Of a DNA stretch of 64,000 nucleotides, positions 57,764 to 64,000 are shown piece after piece. Source of the stretch: Paracoccus sp. SMMA_5_TC. GTDB lineage: Bacteria; Pseudomonadota; Alphaproteobacteria; Rhodobacterales; Rhodobacteraceae. A program made the translations under genes and the position numbers. Position 1 is the stretch's first letter. Each line of letters begins with the position of its first letter. The notes beneath the pieces were generated by a model, which was given only the letters and a program-made list of their open reading frames with translations, ran no database searches and was not told the origin of the DNA. Location of the stretch: assembly GCF_009696685.2 (NCBI RefSeq), contig NZ_CP102355.1, positions 1,331,001-1,395,000 on the forward strand, in the 5' to 3' direction.

Positions 57764-59334
57764 TGATCTGGTCCTTGTCGCGACGCAAAACCGCGCTTGA
57801 GAACGAACAGCAGCAGACACCCGACGCGGCAATAGAGGAAAGCCGTGTCCCGCGTGTGTCTGCCCGCAAGGCACCCACAGTTGCCATCAGGATGCACGAA
57901 GCGGCGGCGACAGATCGCCTGAACGCCAGCTGGTCCAGCAGCCCCATGCCGGCCGATTGCGTGATCCGGCGCAATCAGCGGATCCTGGTGGCCCGGTCGC
58001 GCGAGCAGGCGGCAAACAACGACTACATGCGCGGTTTCCTGCGGATGGTGCGGCAAAACATCGTGGGGCCGCAAGGTATCCGTTTGCAGGCGCAGAGCCG
58101 TGCGCGGGGGGGACGGCTGGACACAGCCGCCAATGATGCGATCGAGGATGCGTGGAGTGAGTGGTGGCGGGCTGAAAACTGCGACGTATCCGGCCGCAGA
58201 TCGTTTCGAACCATTCAGGGCCTCTGCGCGACTTCCGCCGCCCGCGACGGAGAGTTCATGCTGCGCGAGATATGGGGGCCGGATGCCGGCCCGTGGGGAT
58301 ATGCCCTGCAGCTTCTGGATCCGCAGCGCTGCCCGGTCGATTACGATGAGGACAGGCGCGGGGACGGTTCGTTCATCCGACACGGCATCGAGTTCAATCG
58401 CTATGGCCGTCCGCTGAGCTATTTGTTCACGGCCACGGATGATCGTGATGCAGACTATGTTTATCGCGGACGCGCCTTCATCCGTATTCCGGCGCGAGAA
58501 ATCATCCACGGTTTTGTCGAGGACTTCACTGGCCAGAAGCGAGGACTGCCTTGGGCGGCCACTGCGCTTTGGCGCATGCGCATGCTCCACGGCTTCGAGC
58601 AGTCGTCGATGGTGAATGCCCGCGTCAGCGCCAGCAAGATGGGGTTTTTCCAATGGCGCGACGGCTTCGGGCCAGATGATGCCGAAGACAGCGTTGATCT
58701 GGAAATCGAGGCGGAGCCGGGTGTGTTTCGCGAACTTCCCGAGGGGGTCGAGTTCAAGGAGTTCAATCCGCAGTATCCCGCGGGTGAGTTTGCGCCATTC
58801 GTGAAATCAGCGCTGCGAGGGATCGCAACAGGTCTTGGCGTGGCCTACAACAATCTGGCCAATGACCTCGAAGGAGTCAATTTCAGTTCGATCCGGCAGG
58901 GCGCCCTGGATGAGCGGGAGCACTGGAAAGATCTGCAGGAGTGGCTGATCGAGGCGCTGATCGAACGGGTCTACCGCAACTGGTTGAAGGTTGCGTTGCT
59001 GTCGGGCCGCATCATGGCCAACGGCAAACCCCTGCGGGCGGACAGGCTGCAAGCATATCAGGCGGTGTCATGGCAGCCACGGCGATGGGCATGGATCGAT
59101 CCCCGCGCCGATGTCGCATCGGCGGTCGAGATGAAAAACAACCTCATGGGCAGCTTTGGCCAATTCATCCGCGACCAGGGGCGCGATCCGCAGACCGTCT
59201 GGCGAGAGATCGCGGAGGACATCGCGCAGATGCGCGATGCCGGGATCCCAGAAGACTACATTCTGCAGGCTATGGGACAGAAGCTTATTCCCCGATACCA
59301 GGACGAGAAAGGGAGCAGTGATGCCGAGACATGA
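57763..59334 (+). CDS. Portal protein, lambda gpB family
   Basis: 523 residues. Family features: LNASWSSSPMPADCVIRRNQ, ANNDYMRGFLRMVRQNIVGPQGI, FIRIPAREIIHGFVEDF, VNFSSIRQGALDEREHW and ATGLGVAYNNLANDLEG. It forms the dodecameric vertex for DNA passage. It overlaps the upstream stop by 1 nt and the next gene by 14 nt. Confidence 0.93.
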   Translation: MIWSLSRRKTALENEQQQTPDAAIEESRVPRVSARKAPTVAIRMHEAAATDRLNASWSSSPMPADCVIRRNQRILVARSREQAANNDYMRGFLRMVRQNIVGPQGIRLQAQSRARGGRLDTAANDAIEDAWSEWWRAENCDVSGRRSFRTIQGLCATSAARDGEFMLREIWGPDAGPWGYALQLLDPQRCPVDYDEDRRGDGSFIRHGIEFNRYGRPLSYLFTATDDRDADYVYRGRAFIRIPAREIIHGFVEDFTGQKRGLPWAATALWRMRMLHGFEQSSMVNARVSASKMGFFQWRDGFGPDDAEDSVDLEIEAEPGVFRELPEGVEFKEFNPQYPAGEFAPFVKSALRGIATGLGVAYNNLANDLEGVNFSSIRQGALDEREHWKDLQEWLIEALIERVYRNWLKVALLSGRIMANGKPLRADRLQAYQAVSWQPRRWAWIDPRADVASAVEMKNNLMGSFGQFIRDQGRDPQTVWREIAEDIAQMRDAGIPEDYILQAMGQKLIPRYQDEKGSSDAET

Positions 59335-59614
59335 AGCGGTCGTGCTTGAATACGGACAGTGGGTGCAACTGACTGTCGCCGATGTCACAGCGATTTCGTT
59401 CCAGGTAATCGCCGGTGCCGAGGTCCATATAACGGGCACCGACGGCCCCGTCCCGCCCGGTCCTGGCGCGGCAGGCTGGCAATACGCGCCGGGGCAAGGC
59501 GAAAGAAATGTGGCCCTGGCAGATCTGTTTCCTGGAATTGCGGCGAGCCGCGTGTGGGCCCAGGCAAGCGGGGGCGGCGGCGTGCCGGGGCGCGTGATGG
59601 TCAGTCATGCGTGA
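59321..59614 (+). CDS. Small phage head/decoration-type hypothetical protein
   Basis: 97 residues; compact beta-rich (AVVLEYGQWVQLTVADVTAI; VHITGTDGPVPPGPGAAGW). Overlaps the portal stop and the next gene start. No family recognised; its place among head genes suggests a structural or accessory virion protein. Confidence 0.55.
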   Translation: MPRHEAVVLEYGQWVQLTVADVTAISFQVIAGAEVHITGTDGPVPPGPGAAGWQYAPGQGERNVALADLFPGIAASRVWAQASGGGGVPGRVMVSHA

Positions 59615-60458
59615 TCTGGCATCACCCCTTGCGGGGATAAGGGGGCCCTTCGGCGTCAGGCGCGTGACGGGACCGTCACAGCCGACGCCACGCGTTATCC
59701 TTTCGGAAGCTGAATCGCTGGGGTTTTCCTGCCATTCCTTTCTCTATCAGGCTGTCGCCGGGGGCGATTTCGGAAACCTGGGCAGGGATTGGGGGGGCGA
59801 TCTGCACATTGCCTATGCGGGATTTTCATCGCTGCGCCAAAGGTGGGAGGCGAATGGCGTGGACAGGACAGGAGCCTACGCCGGCGCACTGATCGTCACC
59901 GAAATCGGCGATCTGGCCAGCGGCCTGGCAGATCCGGCAAGCGCGCAGGGTATCGAGACCTTGCAGCATCTTTACTGGTTCGCACTGACCGCGCAGGCAA
60001 AGGGTTGCAAGGTTTTTGCCATTTACCCCCCGCATTCGCCCGAAGGACTGGATATGGATGCTGACGCCATGGCCAAGGCCCAGTATTGGGCGGAATGGCT
60101 GCGGGCGCGGTCCGAAGTTACCATTCCAGTGTATATCATTCCGGTGCCTGTTATGGTCAGGGCAATGATCCAGAGGTTTGCGCCCACAAGTGTGTATGCC
60201 GATGGTCTGCACCTGAAGACCCTGGCATATGCACCGCCCAATCACATGAATGCAGCTTTGGCCCAGATGATCCGCATGTTCCTGACAGGCGAGCGGGCCC
60301 AGAACGCGCACTGGTCGGCGGAGCTCTCGGAGCTGGTCGATATTGCGTGGTCGATCCTGCGGGATCACGCCTGCACGGGCTTCGGCGGCCCCATCATTAC
60401 CGCGGCCTATCCGGTCTCGGGCGATCCTTTGCCCGATCCTGCGCCGCTGCCGGCCTGA
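59607..60458 (+). CDS. Possible SGNH-like hydrolase carried among head genes
   Basis: 283 residues. Blocks SEAESLGFSCHSFLYQAVAG (possible Ser), VTEIGDLASGLADP, and YADGLHLKTLAYAP (Asp-x-x-His spacing of SGNH block V) suggest an SGNH/GDSL-type fold, though no clear GDS motif is seen. It overlaps the small protein upstream by 8 nt. It lies between portal and capsid where lambdoids do not normally carry it. Function uncertain. Confidence 0.45.
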   Translation: MRDLASPLAGIRGPFGVRRVTGPSQPTPRVILSEAESLGFSCHSFLYQAVAGGDFGNLGRDWGGDLHIAYAGFSSLRQRWEANGVDRTGAYAGALIVTEIGDLASGLADPASAQGIETLQHLYWFALTAQAKGCKVFAIYPPHSPEGLDMDADAMAKAQYWAEWLRARSEVTIPVYIIPVPVMVRAMIQRFAPTSVYADGLHLKTLAYAPPNHMNAALAQMIRMFLTGERAQNAHWSAELSELVDIAWSILRDHACTGFGGPIITAAYPVSGDPLPDPAPLPA

Positions 60459-60523
60459 AATCGCGCCAGAGGAACCGTGCACGGCGACGGAATTGAATGG
60501 TCTTGGAAAGCAACGAGGCCACG

Positions 60524-62551
60524 ATGTCCGATCCGAACCCTGTCAATCCTGTTTCTGCTGCTTTGGGCGGCGGCCTTGTTCGTTCCGTCACCGCCGAACA
60601 GATCAATGCCAGAATGCGCAGCGCGGACGACTTTCGCCACCGGGGCGAGGTTCGTGGGGTAGATCTTGAAAGCCGTATTGTCGAGCTGGCCTTTTCGAGC
60701 GAGACGCCCGTTCAACGTTGGTTCGGCGATGAGGTTCTGGATCATTCCCCGGGATCAATCCGCATGCAGCGCCTGCAAGGCGGCGCTGCGCTGCTGGTCA
60801 ACCACGATTGGGACGATCAGATCGGCGTCGTCGAAAGCGTTGAAATCGGCGCGGACCGGCGCGCCAGGGCCAAGGTTCGGTTCGGGCGCAGTGCGCGCGC
60901 GGATGAAATCCTGAAAGACGTGGCCGACGGCATCAGGCGGCACGTTTCATTTGGATATGTTGTTCACGCAATCCAGGTAGAAACCCGCCCCGGCCAGCCA
61001 GACCTGGTCCGGGTCACGGACTGGGAGCCCTATGAAATTTCCCTGGTCAGCGTGCCGGCGGACCCAACTGTCGGTGTCGGGCGTGCCGCGGAAATCGCGC
61101 CAGAGGAACGGGAGAGCCAGTCTGATCATCATGGGCGCAATCGGGCTGTGCCCGCTCATATTTCTGGAAACGAGGGATCTTCGATGAAGAAGAAACTCCA
61201 ACGCAATGCCACGGGTCAGCTGGTCTGGGTCGAGATCGACGAGAACGGTGCTGTCCTGCGCGAGCTGGAGGTTGTAGAGGAAGCGGGTGCCGAACGCGGG
61301 GCGGGCGAGGCGGCCGAGCGCAGCCGTGTCAACACCATTCTGGAACTGGGTCGACAATATGACGCCGCAGACCTGGCACAGGCAGCGATCCGCGACGGTC
61401 GCAGCATCGACCAGTTCCGCGCCGCCGTGCTCGAGCAGCTGTCGGCGAACCGGCGCCATAGCCTGACCGACGGCGACGGAGGTATTGGGCTGACCGATCA
61501 GGAGGTTCGGCGTTTTTCCTTCATGCGCCTGTTCCGCGCCCTCGCCGATCCGACCGATCGGGCATTGCAGGAAGCCGCTGCCTTCGAATTCGAATGCGCC
61601 CGCGCCGCCGAAGAGCGTTCCCACCGATCGCCCAAAGGCACCTTGATCCCCATCGATGTCCTGACACGGGCACTGAATACCGGCACCGGCGGCGCAAATC
61701 TTGGCGATACCGGCGGGGTTCTGGTCGCCACCGAGCTCATGTCGCAATCCTTTGTGGACATGCTGCGCAACCGCGCCACGCTGATGCGGCTTGGCACCCC
61801 GATGGGCGGGCTCATCGGCAACATCGATATTCCCACGCAGACCGGTGGGGCCTCCGGCTACTGGATCGGCGAAGACGAAGAAGCGGTGCTCTCTGCAATG
61901 GCCTTCGGACAGTTCGGCTTGCGGCCGAAAACGGTGGCCGGCATGACCGAAATTACCCGCCGCCTGCTGATGCAATCGAGCCTCGATGTCGAGGCCCTGG
62001 CCCGTCGCGACCTGGCCACTGCGCTGGCGCTGACGGTCGACAAGGCCGGGTATTACGGTTCCGGCTCGGACCATCAGCCGCGCGGCATCATGCGCACCGA
62101 CGGGGTGAATGCCGTCGACTTCGGAACGGATGGCGGGGGCGCAGGCATCGGACAGATGCCGAGCTATGCCGACATCGTCGAGATGGAAAGCCAGATTGCT
62201 GCCGAAAATGCCGACGTCGACAGCATGGCTTACGTTTTCAACGCCCGGATGCGCGGCCATTTCAAGACCACGCCCAAGTTCATGGCGGGCACCGATCAGG
62301 GTGTCATCTGGGAACCCGGACAGACCGTCAATGGATATCGCTGCGAGGTGACCAACCAGATCGCGAACGGCGACGTGATCTTCGGAAACTTCGCGGATCT
62401 GCTGATCGGGATGTGGGGCGGGCTGGATGTAACGGTCGACCCCTTTACGCATTCGGCCCGCGGCCGTGTCCGTATCGTGATGATGCAGGATGTCGATATC
62501 GCCGTGCGACGCCCGCAATCCTTCTGCCTCGGCCGCGATATCACGGCCTGA
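60524..62551 (+). CDS. Prohead protease-major capsid protein fusion (HK97 type)
   Basis: 675 residues from MSDPNPVNPVSAALGG with GAGG upstream (an ATG at 60497 adds nine). The N-terminal protease (about 20-200) has RRHVSFGYVVHAIQVE and EPYEISLVSVPADPTVGVGRA, typical of U35/HK97 prohead protease. A helical scaffold-like region (about 250-340) is followed by the HK97-fold capsid (about 390-675: IDIPTQTGGASGYWIGEDEE, AGMTEITRRLLMQSS, FNARMRGHFKTTPKF, IVMMQDVDIAVRRPQSFCLG). Protease, scaffold and coat are in one polypeptide. Confidence 0.92.
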   Translation: MSDPNPVNPVSAALGGGLVRSVTAEQINARMRSADDFRHRGEVRGVDLESRIVELAFSSETPVQRWFGDEVLDHSPGSIRMQRLQGGAALLVNHDWDDQIGVVESVEIGADRRARAKVRFGRSARADEILKDVADGIRRHVSFGYVVHAIQVETRPGQPDLVRVTDWEPYEISLVSVPADPTVGVGRAAEIAPEERESQSDHHGRNRAVPAHISGNEGSSMKKKLQRNATGQLVWVEIDENGAVLRELEVVEEAGAERGAGEAAERSRVNTILELGRQYDAADLAQAAIRDGRSIDQFRAAVLEQLSANRRHSLTDGDGGIGLTDQEVRRFSFMRLFRALADPTDRALQEAAAFEFECARAAEERSHRSPKGTLIPIDVLTRALNTGTGGANLGDTGGVLVATELMSQSFVDMLRNRATLMRLGTPMGGLIGNIDIPTQTGGASGYWIGEDEEAVLSAMAFGQFGLRPKTVAGMTEITRRLLMQSSLDVEALARRDLATALALTVDKAGYYGSGSDHQPRGIMRTDGVNAVDFGTDGGGAGIGQMPSYADIVEMESQIAAENADVDSMAYVFNARMRGHFKTTPKFMAGTDQGVIWEPGQTVNGYRCEVTNQIANGDVIFGNFADLLIGMWGGLDVTVDPFTHSARGRVRIVMMQDVDIAVRRPQSFCLGRDITA

Positions 62552-62605
62552 GTTCTTACATGCTTGGGCTGCGAATGTGGCCCGGGCATCGCACCCGAGG
62601 GTATC

Positions 62606-62854
62606 ATGTCGAAAAAATATCAACTCAAACTGGCCTCGGCGGTGGTGGTCAACGGCCAGCCAGCGCCCGCCGGTAGCATCGTGCCCGTGGATGAGGCGCA
62701 GGCGCGGCGGCTGCTCGATGCCGGAAAGGCCGACCTGGCACGCATGGAGGACATCGCCTCGACCACTGCCGGAGAAACTCCAATCCTGGCCGAGGCGTCA
62801 GATGCGAAGCCCACGCCAGCGCGTTCCGCCAAAGCGAAGGGAGAGACCAAATGA
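62606..62854 (+). CDS. Small phage protein after the capsid
   Basis: 82 residues. KKYQLKLASAVVVNGQPAPAG and VPVDEAQARRLLDAGKADLA form a small beta-hairpin plus helix like the short proteins that follow capsid genes; the tail is Lys/Ala-rich. Overlaps the next gene by 4 nt. Function unknown. Confidence 0.6.
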   Translation: MSKKYQLKLASAVVVNGQPAPAGSIVPVDEAQARRLLDAGKADLARMEDIASTTAGETPILAEASDAKPTPARSAKAKGETK

Positions 62855-63204
62855 TCGCGCAAAAGCAACTGGCAGCGGTCGCCGCCGTCAACTCAACAGG
62901 TGGGCTGGCCGGGGTTTCGATGGCGGAGTTCCACGGCCGGGCCAAGGTCATCATCCTGCATGCTGCATCTGGTGGGCCCACCGCCACGATTGCCGCCAAG
63001 TTGCAGCATAGAAACGGATCGGAACCTTGGGAGGATATTCCCGGAGCGGCTGCGCCGGTGATCGACAATCAGGCAGGCGTCAAGGAGATCGAGGTGGATG
63101 CCGACGGCTTCAAGGATGAGGTGCGGCTACATTGCACGGTGAACAACGGTGCCGCAGCGGCATTGGGCGCCGTCGTGGTCGGCGCCCGGAAATACGCCAA
63201 CTAG
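62851..63204 (+). CDS. Hypothetical phage structural protein
   Basis: 117 residues, beta-rich (FHGRAKVIILHAASGGPTAT; IEVDADGFKDEVRLHCTVNN). Looks like a minor head or decoration protein of the kind found after HK97-like capsids. No family assigned with certainty. Confidence 0.6.
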   Translation: MIAQKQLAAVAAVNSTGGLAGVSMAEFHGRAKVIILHAASGGPTATIAAKLQHRNGSEPWEDIPGAAAPVIDNQAGVKEIEVDADGFKDEVRLHCTVNNGAAAALGAVVVGARKYAN

Positions 63205-63207
63205 AGG

Positions 63208-63531
63208 ATGCCTTTCGCTGAGGACATCGATGTGTTCCTGCGCGTCGACGAGTTCGCGCACGCCTGCGAACTGCGACTGGTGGGCGGAACCATCCGCGAG
63301 ATCCACGGCATATTCGACGAAACGTTTCTCGATGCCGAATTGGGCGAATATGCATTGGATACGTCACAACCCCGGTTGCTCGGAAAGGCAGCCGATCTTG
63401 CCGGTGTAATCCGCGGCGACACCGTCGTTATCGCAGGCCGTGAGTTCGATGTCATGTCCGCGCCGCAGATCGACGGCACCGGTATGGCGACGCTGCGGCT
63501 TGGCCCCAAGGCAGGGCAGGGTGGGCGATGA
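63208..63531 (+). CDS. Head-tail attachment protein (gpFII-like)
   Basis: 107 residues. Pattern IREIHGIFDETFLDAELGEYALDTSQPRLL (split by Asp) and GVIRGDTVVIAGREFDVMSAPQIDGTGMATLRL matches lambda gpFII-type joiners that connect head and tail. Overlaps the next gene by 4 nt. Confidence 0.78.
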   Translation: MPFAEDIDVFLRVDEFAHACELRLVGGTIREIHGIFDETFLDAELGEYALDTSQPRLLGKAADLAGVIRGDTVVIAGREFDVMSAPQIDGTGMATLRLGPKAGQGGR

Positions 63532-64000
63532 GGCGATGGTCCCACCGCATTCGCGGCGCCGATTTCGAATTAGACATCGACCTGTCCGAAGTCGAAAGGC
63601 TGGAAAAGGAACTCGACAACACCAGCAAGGAAATCGGCGCAGCCGTTTCAAAGTCTTTGCGCCGGACAGCTTCCGCGCTGCGGGTCATGTCGTCGAAACG
63701 ACTTGTGCCTGAACTGCAATTGCGCAAGGCGATGCACTTGCGCAGGCGTATGAAGGAGATGCGGGCGCGATTGAAGAGAACCGACAGTCATCAGGTGATC
63801 GGCCTCTGGTATGGGCTCAATGATCTGCCTGTGTCCTTCTTCAAGGGCACCCCACGACAAATGGCCAAAGGGGCAAAACTGGGTGGCCATGAATTTCCCG
63901 GGGCCTTCGTCGCAAAAGTCGGCAAGAAAAAGCCAAGATCGATTTACAGACGCAGCGGGCGTGGACGATTTCCGCTCATCGAACAGACGATACCGATCAA
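63528..64000 (+). CDS. Minor tail protein Z-like (partial, runs off the window)
   Basis: 157 residues visible. A coiled/helical N-terminus (IDLSEVERLEKELDNTSKEI) is followed by LRRTASALRVMSSKRLVPEL, LRRRMKEMRARLKR and the LWYGLNDLPVSFFKG...GAFVAKVGKKKPRSIYRR pattern of prophage GPZ proteins involved in tail completion. The C-terminal end lies outside the window. Confidence 0.82.
   Translation, partial: MRRWSHRIRGADFELDIDLSEVERLEKELDNTSKEIGAAVSKSLRRTASALRVMSSKRLVPELQLRKAMHLRRRMKEMRARLKRTDSHQVIGLWYGLNDLPVSFFKGTPRQMAKGAKLGGHEFPGAFVAKVGKKKPRSIYRRSGRGRFPLIEQTIPI

Larger units (their letters stand above)
36674..64000. mobile_element. Lambda-like siphovirus prophage (left part; right end outside window)
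   Basis: From tRNA-Pro onward the gene content changes to an integrase, a leftward early operon, a CI-type repressor with operators, a Cro-like gene, replication proteins, lysis genes, terminase, portal, capsid and tail-assembly genes, all in lambdoid order. Many genes are short and coupled by ATGA overlaps. The element carries an IS256-family insertion, a broken methylase and a frameshifted small gene, so it may be partly decayed. The right attachment site is not in the window. Confidence 0.93.

Overview
The window is GC-rich, densely coding bacterial DNA, most likely from an alphaproteobacterium of the Rhodobacteraceae, with a Paracoccus-like lineage as the best guess. The basis is gene content and order: tightly coupled trpG-trpD-ung-trpC-moaC-moeA-lexA, ppiD-trpE, a direct-repeat SOS box of the alphaproteobacterial type, and phage genes of the kind found in Rhodobacterales. 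No species-level marker such as rRNA is present, so this is an inference.

Chromosomal part (1-36673). It opens with a YqeY fragment, a DUF421 membrane protein and an FAD oxidoreductase. Next is a six-gene, mostly stop-start-coupled operon on the minus strand (arginase, ornithine cyclodeaminase, MenC/NSAR-like racemase, COG3375 GNAT, APC permease, tandem universal stress protein), read divergently from an Lrp/AsnC regulator. A thioesterase follows, then a polyamine-type ABC operon (ATPase, two tandem binding proteins, two permeases). A minus-strand housekeeping stretch (AEC carrier, MBL hydrolase, TatD, holB, tmk, DacC-type carboxypeptidase, lexA, moeA, moaC, trpC, ung, trpD, trpG) comes next. 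After it are a Pro-rich hypothetical, an aminotransferase, ppiD-trpE, a secreted COG4315 protein, xanthine phosphoribosyltransferase, a LysE exporter, fabI, pdxH, a double cold-shock protein, a DUF192 protein and tRNA-Pro(UGG).

Prophage (about 36674 to beyond 64000). A tyrosine integrase abuts the tRNA 3' end, so the tRNA is the probable attachment site. The left arm is a leftward early operon (small genes, a Gly-Asp/Gly-Tyr repeat protein, a ParB-like protein, a GapR-like protein, an excisionase-like gene, integrase). At 41.6-43.6 kb is a lambda-like immunity region: a LexA-type repressor with five copies of one 16-bp operator split between two divergent promoters, and two extra genes in the position of lambda rexAB. 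Rightward early genes follow: a Cro-like protein, small HTH proteins, an inverted hicAB cassette, a broken DNA methylase, a replication protein carrying iterons, a VRR-NUC nuclease, a DnaA-domain-IV-like protein and a Mor-like regulator. A small minus-strand cassette with its own operators (50.5-51.15 kb) separates them from the lysis genes (holin, 30-aa membrane protein, muramidase). The morphogenesis genes are a terminase small subunit split by an IS256-family insertion, gpA-type large terminase, lambda-type portal, a protease-capsid fusion, gpFII-like and gpZ-like proteins. The right end of the prophage lies outside the window.

Most notable: (a) the immunity circuit and its rex-position gene pair; (b) the IS insertion in the terminase small subunit, with an 8-bp target duplication, whose removal restores the frame exactly; (c) the GD/GY repeat gene that shares a 57-nt direct repeat with its neighbour; (d) four iterons inside the replication gene; (e) an 18-mer repeated in the late region; (f) a second compact repressor/operator cassette with paralogous 30-aa membrane proteins. 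All functional statements come from reading the sequence and family knowledge; no database search was run.
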